Shown in pieces: positions 18,081 to 27,012 of a DNA stretch of 64,000 bases. The DNA comes from Fodinibacter sp963811825 (GTDB taxonomy: Bacteria; Actinomycetota; Actinomycetes; Actinomycetales; Dermatophilaceae). Within the stretch, counting starts at the first letter, position 1, and each line of letters opens with the position of its first letter. The DNA lies in the NCBI GenBank assembly GCA_963811825.1, contig CAWESS010000036.1, positions 186,001 through 250,000 of the forward strand, written 5' to 3'. The position numbers were made by a program, and so were the translations under genes. The notes beneath the pieces were generated by a model that worked only from the letters and a program-made list of their open reading frames with translations, had not been told where the DNA came from and made no database searches.

Positions 18081-18836
18081 GAGGCCTCCTTGAGGGGTCG
18101 TGGCTTGCCGATGGGGGTCACACCGTGGGTCCGGGGGTCGAAGCGGATGCCGGGTGCGCGCTCACCGCGCACGGCCTCCAGGTCACTGAACGAGCGCGTC
18201 CATGATGCGCTCGGTGGCCGCGTGGAGCATCTCGGCGGACGCCGGGCGACCCTGGAGGTCGTCGAGCACCACCGGCGGCCCGGCGTGCACGACCATCGTC
18301 TTGCGCGGCAGCAGGTGCGGGCGGCGGGAGTAGGGGCCGAGGATCTCGTGAGCCCCCCACGTGGAGATCGGCACCACCGGGCAGCCGGTCTCGAGAGCCA
18401 CCCGGGCCGCACCGGTCTTGCCGCGCATCGGCCAGAGGTCGGGGTCGCGGGTCAGCGTTCCCTCGGGGTAGATCGCGACGACCTTGCCTGCGCGCACGGC
18501 GTCGACGGCCGACCGGTAGGCGTGCACGGCCCTGCCCGACTCGCGGTGCACGGGGATCTGGTCGGCCTTGCGGATGATCCACCCGACGACCGGGATGCGG
18601 AACACCTCGACCTTGCCCAGGTAGCGCGGCGAGAAGCCGTGGTCGACGAGGAAGTGCCCCATGACGAAGGGGTCGAGGTGCGAGTAGTGGTTCGTCACGA
18701 CGACGAAGCCGCCCTCGGTCGGCAGGTTCTCCTGCCCCGACCACTGCCGGCGGGTGAAGAGCATCAGCAACGGGCGCAGCACGGCGATGACGAAGCGATA
18801 GGCAAAGGGCCGGGAATGGTCCGTCGGGGTCGTCAC
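18077..18836 (-). CDS. plsC: 1-acyl-sn-glycerol-3-phosphate acyltransferase (PlsC), frame broken near C-terminus
   Basis: Adds the second acyl chain to lysophosphatidic acid at the membrane. NHYSHLDPFVMG is the NHx4D catalytic block and IYPEGTLTRD the substrate-binding block. The frame ends early at about 18183 (after MDALVQ); a one-base shift near 18190 restores FSDLEAVRGERAPGIRFDP, the family's normal ending. That continuation runs to a stop overlapping the gpsA ATG, which supports the corrected frame. GTG 18836 is the likely start. About 250 residues in total. Confidence 0.88.
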
Positions 18837-18926
18837 GCGCTGCCTTCCGTGCGGGCGGGTCACCGCATTGTGGTCCGAGCAAGCGGCGATGTCGAGCATG
18901 ACGCCACGTGTTGGCAGGATCGGCCT

Positions 18927-19790
18927 GTGCGCGAACCCCGGGTGGAATGGGCGGCCGTCGTCCCGGTCAAGGGCGGGCCGCTGGCCAAGAGCCGACTGGC
19001 CCTGCCGCGGGCTGCGCGTTCGGGTCTGGCCGACGCCTTCGCGCGCGACACCGTGGCAGCCTTGCGAACCGCCGATCCGAGGATGCCGGTGCTCGTCGTG
19101 ACGTCCGACCCGGCGGTCTCGCAGTGGGTCGCCGTCGACGGTGCCCGGCTCGTCCCTGACCCCGGGCTCGGCCTCGATGCCGCGGTCGCGGCCGGATGCC
19201 GTGCGGCGGCGGCGTGCGGCGCCCACCGCATCGCTGTCGTGCTCGGCGACCACCCGGCCCTGCGGCCGCAGGAGGTGGGCGCCGCGCTCGAGGCGGCCAC
19301 CCGGCATCCGGCGTGTGTCGTTCCCGATGCCGGCGACGACGGCACGGCCATGCTCACGCTCACCGTGCCCACGGACGGCTCCCCGCTCGACGTGCGGACG
19401 GCCTTCGGCCCGGGCAGCGCCGCTGCCCACGAGGGGCTCGGTCACGTCCGGCTCGACCTCGACCTGCCCGGCCTGCGGGTCGACGTCGACGACGCCGCGT
19501 CCTTGGCGGCTGCGGTGGCCCTGGGGGTGGGTCCGCACAGCGCCCTGGCCCTGGCACGCGCTACGGTTCCCGGTGTGCAGGCGACCATCCACCGCATCGC
19601 GGACGACGGCTCCGGCGCCGCCCTGCTCGACGACGGCCTCGAGGTGCAGCTCCCCCCGCACGCGGCGGCCGTGAGCGGGCTGCGCCACCTGCGCGTCGGC
19701 CAGCGGGTCAGCATCGAGCTCGACGAGAGCGGCCTGGCGGCCAGCCGGGTGTGGATCGTCGGGATCGGGCCCGGTGAGGACGTCCGCTGA
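18927..19790 (+). CDS. cofC: CofC-type 2-phospholactate guanylyltransferase with a C-terminal cold-shock-like domain
   Basis: The first 210 residues match CofC, which activates 2-phospho-L-lactate (or phosphoenolpyruvate) in coenzyme F420 synthesis: VVPVKGGPLAKSRLA at the N-terminus, DPGLGLDAAV near residue 75, VLGDHPALRP near residue 105, and DVDDAASLAAA near residue 195. Residues 215-287 resemble a small OB/cold-shock fold (GSGAALLDDGLEVQLPPHAA, then LRVGQRVSIEL) but lack the aromatic RNP motifs. The GTG at 18927 is preceded by CAGGAT with six bases between, a weak leaderless promoter. Other F420 genes are not in the window. Confidence 0.82.
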   Translation: MREPRVEWAAVVPVKGGPLAKSRLALPRAARSGLADAFARDTVAALRTADPRMPVLVVTSDPAVSQWVAVDGARLVPDPGLGLDAAVAAGCRAAAACGAHRIAVVLGDHPALRPQEVGAALEAATRHPACVVPDAGDDGTAMLTLTVPTDGSPLDVRTAFGPGSAAAHEGLGHVRLDLDLPGLRVDVDDAASLAAAVALGVGPHSALALARATVPGVQATIHRIADDGSGAALLDDGLEVQLPPHAAAVSGLRHLRVGQRVSIELDESGLAASRVWIVGIGPGEDVR

Positions 19791-19802
19791 GCCCGCGCGT
19801 GG

Positions 19803-21119
19803 TCAGGGCAGCTTGTAGACCGCGCCCAGGTTCCCGAGCTTCTCCGAGAAGCGCTCGTACCCCCGGTGGATGAGGTCGATGCCGTGCACCGTCGAGCGAC
19901 CCTCCGCCGCCAGGGCGGCGATGACGTAGCTGAAGCCCCCGCGCAGGTCGGGGACGGTGATCTCGGCAGCCTTCAGGGGCGTCGGTCCCGAGATGACGGC
20001 CGAGTGCTGGAAGTTCGCGCGGCCGAACCGGCACGGTGAGCCGCCGAGGCACTCGCGGAACGTCTGGATCTCGGCGCCGGACTCGACGAGGGCGTCGGTG
20101 AAGCCGAGCCGGTTCTCGTAGACCGTCTCGTGGACGATCGACAGACCCTTCGTCTGGGTGAGCGCGACGACGAGCGGCTGCTGCCAGTCGGTCATGAAGC
20201 CGGGGTGCACGTCGGTCTCGATGGCGATGGAGTTGAGCGTGCCCCCGGGGTGCCAGAACCGGATGCCGTCGTCGTCGATCTGGAACTTGCCGCCGATGCG
20301 TCGGAACACGTTGAGGAACGGCATCATCGGCAGCTGCTGGGCACCGCGGACGTAGATGTCACCGCGTGTCGCAAGAGCAGCGCAGGCCCAGGACCCGGCC
20401 TCGATGCGGTCGGGGATCGCGAGGTGGTCGAACCCGCCGAGCCGGTCGACCCCCTCGATGAGGATGACCCGGTCGGTCTGCACCGAGATGATCGAGCCCA
20501 TCTTCTGCAGGATGGCGATGAGGTCCATGATCTCGGGCTCGATCGCCGCGTTGCGCAGGGTCGTGCGGCCCTTGGCGCGCACCGCGGTGAGGAGCACCTG
20601 CTCGGTGGCCCCCACGCTCGGGTACGGGAGGTTGATGTCAGCGGCGTGCAGCCCGTGGGGAGCCGTGAGCCGGAGCCCGTCCTGGCGCTTCTCGACCTCC
20701 GCCCCGAAGGTGCGCAGCACGTCGAGGTGGTAGTTGATCGGGCGCTCGCCGATGCGGCAGCCACCGAGGTCGGGGATGAACGCCTCGCCCAGGCGGTGGA
20801 GCAACGGCCCGCACAGCAGCACCGGCACGCGGGAGGACCCGGCGTGGGTGTCGATGTCGGCGATGTGCGCCTGCTCGACGTTCGTCGGGTCCAGGAGGAG
20901 CTCGCCGTCGCGGTCGGTGCTGTCGATGACGACGCCGTGCAGCTCGAGCAGCCCGCTGACGACCTGCACGTCGGAGATCTCCGGGACACCCCGCAGCCGG
21001 CAGGGCTCCTCCGCGAGCATCACGGCGACCATGGCCTTGGAGACGAGGTTCTTGGCACCCCTGACCTCGATGTCGCCGATGAGCGGGGAGCCGCCGTCGA
21101 CGACGAGGGAGGAGGTCAT
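19803..21119 (-). CDS. murA: UDP-N-acetylglucosamine 1-carboxyvinyltransferase
   Basis: Transfers enolpyruvate to UDP-GlcNAc, the first committed step of peptidoglycan synthesis. About 438 residues. IEVRGAKNLVSKAMVAVML near the N-terminus holds the Lys-Asn pair, GGCRIGERPINYHLDVL contains the catalytic Cys loop, and DLRGGFSYVIAALAAEG is near the C-terminus. The sequence belongs to the actinobacterial MurA subgroup that retains the Cys. I chose ATG 21119; the frame also has ATG 21131. It lies between the HU-like gene and cofC. Confidence 0.94.
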   Translation of the reverse strand: MTSSLVVDGGSPLIGDIEVRGAKNLVSKAMVAVMLAEEPCRLRGVPEISDVQVVSGLLELHGVVIDSTDRDGELLLDPTNVEQAHIADIDTHAGSSRVPVLLCGPLLHRLGEAFIPDLGGCRIGERPINYHLDVLRTFGAEVEKRQDGLRLTAPHGLHAADINLPYPSVGATEQVLLTAVRAKGRTTLRNAAIEPEIMDLIAILQKMGSIISVQTDRVILIEGVDRLGGFDHLAIPDRIEAGSWACAALATRGDIYVRGAQQLPMMPFLNVFRRIGGKFQIDDDGIRFWHPGGTLNSIAIETDVHPGFMTDWQQPLVVALTQTKGLSIVHETVYENRLGFTDALVESGAEIQTFRECLGGSPCRFGRANFQHSAVISGPTPLKAAEITVPDLRGGFSYVIAALAAEGRSTVHGIDLIHRGYERFSEKLGNLGAVYKLP

Positions 21120-21193
21120 GGGCCAAGCCAAACACAGATGCCGCGTGGCGGCGACGGCTGGAGCGTCACCACGGCGAGTCCCCGCCCCCGACC

Positions 21194-21256
21194 TCGTGCG
21201 ACGTGCCTGCGGTTCTCACGCGGATCGCGGGCGAGAACGGTGGGCACGTCGCACGA
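21194..21256. terminator. Long hairpin between hup and murA
   Basis: TCGTGCGACGTGCC (21194-21207) is the reverse complement of 21243-21256. Inside, GTTCTC (21212-21217) pairs with GAGAAC (21233-21238). It lies just after the hup stop on the minus strand and before murA, so termination of hup is the likely role. No T-run follows. Confidence 0.6.
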
Positions 21257-21292
21257 AGTGGGCATGAGGGGAGCCACTCGGCGCTCTGACGC

Positions 21293-22197
21293 CTACTTGG
21301 CGGTCGACTTCTTGGCGGGGGCCTTCTTCGCGGTCGGTCTTGGTCGCAGCGGCCTTGGTGGTGGCCTTGGCCGGGCCTTCTTCGCGGCGGTCTTGGTCGC
21401 TGCGGCCTTGGTGGTGGCCTTGGCCGGAGCCTTCTTCGCCGCCGTCTTGGTCGCAGCGGCCTTGGTGGTGGCCTTGGCCGGAGCCTTCTTCGCGGCGGTC
21501 TTGGTCGCGCCGCCTTGGTGGTGGCCTTGGCCGGAGCCTTCTTCGCCGCCGTCTTGGTCGCCGCCGCCTTGGTGGCGGCCTTGGCCGGAGCCTTCTTCGC
21601 CGCCGCCCTCGAGGGAGCAGCCTTGGCGGATGCCGTCGTGCTGGCAGTGCTCTTCGTGGCCGCGGCCTTCGTCGGGGCCTTCCTGCCCCCACCCGCGGCC
21701 TTCTCAGCCGCTGCCATCGTCGCGCCGGCCGCCTTGCGCGCGGTCGCCGTCGTCGTGTCCGCCACCTTGCGAGCGGCCGCCTTCGCCGGCGCCGTGGCCG
21801 CTGCCGCTGTGCGCGCTGCTGCCTTGACGGGTGCCGTTGCCGCAGAGGCGGCGGCGGTGGCAGCCGCGGCTGCAGAGCCGGCAGCCGCGCGGCCGGTGGC
21901 CGTGGCGTTCTTCGGCAGGGTGCTCGGCTTCCTGACGTAGGTCTTGAACGAGGTTCCTGCCCGGAAACGCGGCGCCTTGGCCTTGGGGATCCGCACCGAG
22001 GTGCCCGTGTGCGGGTTGCGCCCGGTGCGCGCTGCGCGCTCGACCCGGTCGAAGGTCCCGAAGCCCGTGATCGAGACCTTGCCGCCCCGCACGACCTCCC
22101 GGATGATCGTGTCCAGCACTGCCTCCAGTGCGTCGTTGGCCGCCTTCCGGCTGCCGAACTTCTTCTCCAGCTCCTTGACCAGGTCTGCCTTGTTCAC
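21293..22197 (-). CDS. hup: HU-family DNA-binding protein with long Lys/Ala/Thr tail (HupB type), tail frame broken
   Basis: The first 95 residues are an HU domain (NKADLVKELEKKFGSRKAA, then GFGTFDRVERAARTGRNPHT). The following 200 residues are an Ala/Lys/Thr-rich tail like that of mycobacterial HupB/Hlp, with a tandem 18-residue unit (AKKAPAKATTKAAATKT). Three indels in the repeats near 21310, 21385 and 21512 break the frame; corrected, it ends at TAG 21293-21295 with AKKSTAK. The protein compacts the nucleoid and the tail adds non-specific DNA contact. GTG 22197 starts the HU fold. The tail is a poor region for assembly. Confidence 0.88.
21320..21600. repeat. Tandem 54-bp repeat in the hup tail
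   Basis: About five copies of an 18-codon unit start near 21320, 21373, 21427, 21481 and 21535. The exact 54-base spacing is kept between the middle copies and disturbed by 1-base shifts in the first ones. Confidence 0.85.
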
Positions 22198-22460
22198 TGT
22201 GGACACACTCCAACTCGTGAGGGCGCCGCCGGCTCCGACGGCTCCGTGGTGGCCGGCGAATGACCGGTCCTGTTCGACGGTATGCCCGGCACCGGGCATC
22301 GTCCACCTTTGGACCCGGCGTGTTGCCCTGTCCCACAACGGAATCAGCGAGCGCGCAGCACGCTTCTCACGTCACTTGTGCCCCACCTGCCCCACCGCGA
22401 CTGGCGACCTCCACGACGAGCGCTGGCGCAAAGCCGCTGCGAGAGAGGCGATCTCACCAA

Positions 22461-23051
22461 TCAGGCGGTGACAGAAGGCTTCCAGCTCGGCCGCGAACTC
22501 TCGAACGTCGAGATGTCACCCTCGTGACGCAGGGTCAGACTGATGTCGTCGTGCCCCTCCAGGAGGCGCCACCTGGTGTAGTCGTCCACCTCGAAGCGAG
22601 CCACGAGGTCGCCGGCAGTGACCGTGCGCGAGTGCAGGTCGACGGTGACGGACGTGCCCGGGTGGTTCTCGAGCAGCTTCCAGAGCAGCTCGACGTCGTC
22701 CTGGCTGCACTGAGCGGTGAGCAGCCCCTGCTTGCCGCTGTTGCCGCGGAAGATGTCGGCGAAGCGCGAGGAGATGACGACGCGGAAGCCGTAGTTCATC
22801 AGCGCCCAGACCGCGTGCTCGCGCGAGGACCCCGTGCCGAAGTCGGGCCCGGCGACGAGCACCGAGCCGGCCGCGTAGTCCGGGTCGTTGAGCACGAAGG
22901 TCTCGTCGCCGCGCCAGGCAGCGAACAGCCCGTCCTCGAAGCCGGTGCGGGTCACCCGCTTGAGGTAGACGGCCGGGATGATCTGGTCGGTGTCGACGTT
23001 GCTGCGGCGCAGCGGCACCCCGATGCCGGTGTGGGTGGTGAACGCGTCCAT
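22461..23051 (-). CDS. leuD: 3-isopropylmalate dehydratase small subunit
   Basis: Partner of LeuC in isomerising 2- to 3-isopropylmalate in leucine synthesis, 196 residues. VPLRRSNVDTDQIIPAVYLK near the N-terminus and GPDFGTGSSREHAVWAL are diagnostic LeuD blocks. The ATG at 23051 overlaps the leuC stop by one base (TGATG). A GTG lies one codon upstream. The 250 bases beyond it toward hup show no further gene. Confidence 0.96.
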   Translation of the reverse strand: MDAFTTHTGIGVPLRRSNVDTDQIIPAVYLKRVTRTGFEDGLFAAWRGDETFVLNDPDYAAGSVLVAGPDFGTGSSREHAVWALMNYGFRVVISSRFADIFRGNSGKQGLLTAQCSQDDVELLWKLLENHPGTSVTVDLHSRTVTAGDLVARFEVDDYTRWRLLEGHDDISLTLRHEGDISTFESSRPSWKPSVTA

Positions 23052-24466
23052 CACATGCTCCCCTTGCTCACGGGCTCGAGATCGGCAGGGCTCGACAGCG
23101 TCCCGCGCACGGCGGTCGCGGCCGCCACGAGCGGGCTCACGAGGTGCGTGCGACCACCCTTGCCCTGGCGTCCCTCGAAGTTGCGGTTGGACGTCGACGC
23201 GCTGCGCTCACCGGGTGCGAGCTGGTCGGGGTTCATCCCGAGGCACATCGAACACCCGGGCAGGCGCCACTCGGCACCCGCGGCGGTGAAGACCTCGTGC
23301 AGTCCCTCGCTCTCAGCCTGCAGTCGCACGCGGGCCGAGCCCGGGACGACGAGCATCCGCACACCGTCGGCGACGCTGCGCCCCTCGATGACGGATGCCG
23401 CGGCACGCAGGTCCTCGATGCGGCCGTTGGTGCACGACCCGAGGAAGACGGTGTCGACGTGCACGTCGCGAAGCGGTGTCCCGGCCTCCAGCCCCATGTA
23501 CTCCAGGGCGCGGCGGGCGTTGGCCTTGTCGTTCTCGTCGGGCATCAGCTCGGGGTCGGGGACGGCCGAGCCGAGCGGGGCACCCTGCCCGGGGTTGGTG
23601 CCCCACGTGACGAAGGGGGTGAGGGTGTCGGCCGCGAGCACGACCTCGTCGTCGAAGACGGCGTCGTCGTCACTGCGCAGCTCACGCCAGGCGGCCACGG
23701 CGGCATCCCAGTCAGCGCCGGTCGGCGCGTGGTCACGGCCCTTCAGGTACTCGAAGGTGGTCTCGTCCGGAGCGATCATGCCGGCGCGCGCGCCGGCCTC
23801 GATCGACATGTTGCACACCGTCATCCGCGCTTCCATCGACAGCGCCCGGATGGCGCTGCCGCGGAACTCCAGGACGTAGCCCTGGCCTCCGCCGGTGCCG
23901 ATGCGCGCGATGACGGCCAGCACGATGTCCTTGGCGGTCACCCCTTCGGCGAGCTCGCCGTCGACGGTGATGGCCAAGGTGCGAAACGGCTTGAGGGGCA
24001 GGGTCTGGGTGGCGAGCACGTGCTCGACCTCGGAGGTGCCGATGCCGAAGGCGAGCGCACCGAAGGCGCCGTGGGTGGAGGTGTGGCTGTCGCCGCAGAC
24101 GACGGTCATGCCGGGCTGGGTGAGCCCGAGCTGCGGCCCCACGACGTGGACGATGCCCTGCTCGGCGTCGCCCATCGGGTAGAGGGTGATGCCGAACTCC
24201 TCGCAGTTGCGCCGCAGCGTCTCGACCTGGGTGCGGCTCACGGGGTCCGTGATCGGGCCGGGCGTGGTCGGGACGTTGTGGTCCTCGGTCGCGAGCGTCA
24301 GGTCGGCGCGGCGCACCCCGCGACCCGTGAGGCGCAACCCGTCGAACGCCTGGGGGCTGGTCACCTCGTGGAGCAGGTGCAGGTCGATGTAGAGCAGGTC
24401 GGGCTCGCCCTCCCCGCGGCGCACCACGTGTGACTCCCAGACCTTCTCGGCCAGTGTTCCGGCCAT
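23051..24466 (-). CDS. leuC: 3-isopropylmalate dehydratase large subunit
   Basis: An aconitase-family [4Fe-4S] enzyme of 471 residues. VVCGDSHTSTHGAFGALAFG is the family signature. The cluster cysteines appear in FLGSCTNGRIEDL and PGCSMCLGMNPDQL. ATG 24466 is preceded by GGAGG. It diverges from an IclR-family gene, as leuCD does from LtbR/NdgR in other actinobacteria, so leucine-dependent repression is expected. Confidence 0.97.
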   Translation of the reverse strand: MAGTLAEKVWESHVVRRGEGEPDLLYIDLHLLHEVTSPQAFDGLRLTGRGVRRADLTLATEDHNVPTTPGPITDPVSRTQVETLRRNCEEFGITLYPMGDAEQGIVHVVGPQLGLTQPGMTVVCGDSHTSTHGAFGALAFGIGTSEVEHVLATQTLPLKPFRTLAITVDGELAEGVTAKDIVLAVIARIGTGGGQGYVLEFRGSAIRALSMEARMTVCNMSIEAGARAGMIAPDETTFEYLKGRDHAPTGADWDAAVAAWRELRSDDDAVFDDEVVLAADTLTPFVTWGTNPGQGAPLGSAVPDPELMPDENDKANARRALEYMGLEAGTPLRDVHVDTVFLGSCTNGRIEDLRAAASVIEGRSVADGVRMLVVPGSARVRLQAESEGLHEVFTAAGAEWRLPGCSMCLGMNPDQLAPGERSASTSNRNFEGRQGKGGRTHLVSPLVAAATAVRGTLSSPADLEPVSKGSM

Positions 24467-24588
24467 TGCTCCACCTCCACGACGTGACCGCCCGCTCGGC
24501 GGTCGCACGACTTCGACGCACGCGGACGCCCGATGAGGCGTCGTCGCTGCCTTCCGAGATTCGCACGGGGAGGTGTCCGATGAACGTG

Positions 24589-24614
24589 CGTCTCAGGCAA
24601 TGAGACGCTAATAT
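24589..24614. promoter_or_regulatory. Palindromic operator and -10 box between leuC and the IclR gene
   Basis: CGTCTCAGGCAATGAGACG (24589-24607) is a perfect 7-bp inverted repeat with a 5-base spacer. TAATAT (24609-24614) follows directly, with six bases to the ATG at 24621. The palindrome therefore sits just upstream of the -10 box of the regulator and within 125 bases of leuC, fitting LtbR/NdgR-type control of both. Confidence 0.65.
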
Positions 24615-24620
24615 CAAGAC

Positions 24621-25364
24621 ATGGACAACACAAGTGGCGTCGGCGTGCTCGACAAGGCGGCGATCGTCCTCAGCGCCCTCGAAGCCGGCCCGTCGACCCT
24701 GGCCCAGCTCGTGACGGCCACCGGCTTGGCGCGCCCCACGGCGCACCGGCTCGCCGTGGCCCTCGAGCACCATCGACTCGTCACGCGCGACCTGCAGGGC
24801 CGCTTCATCCTCGGCCCTCGCCTCGGTGAGCTCGCCGCGGCCGCCGGCGAGGACCGCCTGCTCGCGGCGGCCGGTCCCGTGCTCGGTGCGCTGCGCGACC
24901 ACACGAACGAGAGCGCCCAGCTCTTCCGACGCCAGGGCGAGCACCGCGTGTGCGTCTCGGCTGCCGAGCGCCCCGTCGGCCTGCGCGACTCGATCCCGGT
25001 CGGCGCCGCCCTGTCCATGCGCGCCGGATCAGCCGCCCAGGTCCTGCTCGCCTGGGAGGAGCCCGACCGGCTGCACCGAGGCCTTCAAGGGGCAGCGTTC
25101 ACCGCGACCGCGCTCTCCGGGGTGCGCCGCCGCGGCTGGGCCCAGAGCGTGGGTGAGCGCGAGCCGGGAGTCGCCTCGGTCTCCGCCCCGGTCCGCTCCC
25201 CCTCCGGCCGCGTCATCGCCGCCGTGTCCATCTCCGGCCCGATCGAGCGGCTCTCGCGCCAGCCCGGGAGGCTGCACGCCGCGACCGTCATCGCCGGAGC
25301 CACCAAGCTCACCGAGGTGCTGGCCCGCCACGCAGCCCAACAGGACGTGCAGAACAACGCCTGA
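24621..25364 (+). CDS. ltbR: IclR-family regulator, LtbR/NdgR type
   Basis: A 247-residue IclR protein: winged helix at residues 10-60 (STLAQLVTATGLARPTAHRL) and an effector domain from residue 75 (FRRQGEHRVCVSAAERPVGLRDSIPVG). Its position, divergent from leuCD, is that of LtbR in corynebacteria and NdgR/AreB in streptomycetes, which control leucine and related genes. The symbol rests on this position. ATG 24621 lies six bases after a TAATAT box, so the mRNA is probably leaderless. Confidence 0.85.
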   Translation: MDNTSGVGVLDKAAIVLSALEAGPSTLAQLVTATGLARPTAHRLAVALEHHRLVTRDLQGRFILGPRLGELAAAAGEDRLLAAAGPVLGALRDHTNESAQLFRRQGEHRVCVSAAERPVGLRDSIPVGAALSMRAGSAAQVLLAWEEPDRLHRGLQGAAFTATALSGVRRRGWAQSVGEREPGVASVSAPVRSPSGRVIAAVSISGPIERLSRQPGRLHAATVIAGATKLTEVLARHAAQQDVQNNA

Positions 25365-25480
25365 CCACGTCCGGGGCGCGGGTGACGAAACACGGAGTTC
25401 ACACGACGACGCAGCACCGGCAACACCGAGGCGACATCGTGACGGCATCCGAAGCCGTATGCCGCGCGAGGAGGTCGCCC

Positions 25481-25816
25481 GTGTCCCTCACCACTGCCCA
25501 GCGCATCGCTCGAGACCGCACCCGTCTGCTCGGGTTCCCGAGGGCGGGACGCCGGGCGATCGTCGTCGGCGGTGGCGTCATGGCAGCCCGGCGCGCCGCG
25601 GCACTGACCCGGGCCACCACCCCGGTCACCGTCTTCGCCCCCGTCCTCTGCGACGACGTGTTCGACCTGCTGGCCGAACGCCTCGTGACCTGGGAGAACC
25701 GCTGGCCGGTGGAGGCCGATCTCGCTGACGCCTGGCTCGTGCACGCGGCCACCGGCGACTCGGAGATGGACGCCCGCGTGTGCAGCTGGGCGGCGTCGGT
25801 GCGACAGACCGGCTGA
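25481..25816 (+). CDS. Short CysG-N-like (precorrin-2 dehydrogenase) Rossmann protein
   Basis: A 111-residue protein resembling only the NAD-binding start of siroheme synthase: RAIVVGGGVMAARRAAAL (Rossmann glycine motif), then TPVTVFAP, and ADAWLVHAATGDSEMDA, the CysG-N second block. It stops at SVRQTG, where full-length proteins continue into the dimer and ferrochelatase part. GTG 25481 has a good AGGAGGT at about 25469-25474. It may be a truncated gene or a minimal family member; no siroheme genes are nearby. Confidence 0.65.
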   Translation: MSLTTAQRIARDRTRLLGFPRAGRRAIVVGGGVMAARRAAALTRATTPVTVFAPVLCDDVFDLLAERLVTWENRWPVEADLADAWLVHAATGDSEMDARVCSWAASVRQTG

Positions 25817-25837
25817 CCGCCTGAGCGCTCAGGTCGC

Positions 25838-26190
25838 TCAGGCGTTGGAGGTGCCCAGCCGCTCGCGGGCCGTCTCGCCGCGCCGACCGACCGGCACCGT
25901 CCCGGCGACGTCGGCGAGCCCGAAGGGTGCCGGCCCGACATACAGGCTCTCGGCAGCCGACACGGCATACGTCTCGTGCCAGATCGTCACGGCTGAAGGG
26001 TCCTGGCGCGCGGCCCGGTGGAAGGCGAGCCACGCCGGCCGGTGGGTCATCGAGGGTGCGCTGGCATAGGCGTAGACGTCGTCGACACTTCGCCACCACT
26101 GGATCGTCGTGGTTGCGAGACCGTGCACCGTCGACCGGCTCCCGAAGTAGCCCAGCGACTCCTCCTCGCCAACGCAAGACGCCTGCAGCA
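25838..26190 (-). pseudogene. DUF4188-family (monooxygenase-like) gene, N-terminus lost
   Basis: The peptide from about 26165 down matches the C-terminal two-thirds of DUF4188 (LGYFGSRSTVHGLATTTIQW, SVDDVYAYAS, WLAFHRAARQDPSAVTIWHE). The N-terminal block that normally precedes LGYFG is absent; upstream sequence is unrelated and no start codon with a Shine-Dalgarno is seen. I read this as a remnant cut at about 26180. The protein family has no firm function. Confidence 0.65.
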
Positions 26191-26579
26191 AAGGCCAAGT
26201 CCGACGAGCCGAGATCTTCGACCAGCTCATCACCGGCCTGGAGGACACCGAAGCCTCTTGACACCGATCACCCACATAATGCCGATGGTCGGACGTTCCC
26301 GGTCTGCAAGACGAGAGGCCGCAACACGCACACGAAATCGCGCGATCCCGCGCATGTCTTGGCCTCTCGACGACCGCCGAAACGTCGGATTCCGGGGTCC
26401 CGGCGGGCGGGGTGGACCCACCGACAGGCAATCGGGTCCATTCCATGGTCCGCGCAGCATGAGCCGACCGGGGCGAGCTGACTTCTGCATGTCCGTGGGT
26501 CCGCCCATCCGACTTTGCCGCGATCCGCTGGTGACGTTGGGCGGACGCTTCCGATCGGCCCTCCTCCGGGTCGTCGGCC
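26191..26579. other. Gene-poor stretch with broken sequence and an imperfect inverted repeat
   Basis: No complete gene is visible in 26191-26579. On the plus strand, 26205-26263 encodes RRAEIFDQLITGLEDTEAS and a stop, which reads like the end of a lost gene. An imperfect inverted repeat pairs 26411-26431 (GGGTGGACCCACCGACAGGC) with 26488-26508. The AT content is higher than in the core genes. It looks like the scar of one or more rearrangements. Confidence 0.5.
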
Positions 26580-26777
26580 ATGATGGACGTCATGGCCTCG
26601 AAGGTGGACAAGAGCGCACTGCTGATCCTGCTCATCCCGTCGGCGCTCGCTGTGGCGGGACTGGTGTGGGCCCTCGCGACCCGAGACCTACGATTCATTG
26701 CCTTGATGCTCCTCATCGCGGGGGCACTCGCCGTGGGCTTTGTCCAAGCCCGCCGGGCTCGACTGCCGCGCGAGTAG
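26580..26777 (+). CDS. Small two-helix membrane protein
   Basis: A 65-residue protein with two hydrophobic segments (ALLILLIPSALAVAGLVWAL, then FIALMLLIAGALAVGFVQA) separated by a charged turn (ATRDLRF) and a basic C-terminus. Three ATG codons (26580, 26583, 26592) are possible starts; none has a clear Shine-Dalgarno. No function recognised. It lies in the accessory block. Confidence 0.5.
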   Translation: MMDVMASKVDKSALLILLIPSALAVAGLVWALATRDLRFIALMLLIAGALAVGFVQARRARLPRE

Positions 26778-27012
26778 GAAGATCGAGCCGGTTGTCCCCA
26801 TGAGCCTGATGGTGCTGCCTCGGCGGCTGCGGCGATGGATGGCTTGCCGCGCGGAAACGTCCGCAAATGCCGCGAATCGTGCGCGAGCCGTCCCAGCTGT
26901 GATGTCCAGGGAGGTTGTCCCGCCCAGCGGCGGTGAGTCGGCCTGACAGGTGAAGGCCTCCGGTTGTGAAGTGGAGCTGTCGAGGAACCACGTCACCAAC
27001 CAGGAGGCTTTC

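Noticed and set aside
26308..26385. GAGAGGCC...GGCCTCTC pair as an insertion-sequence end
   Set aside because: Eight-base arms with no transposase between them and no flanking target repeat; left as part of the scrambled region.
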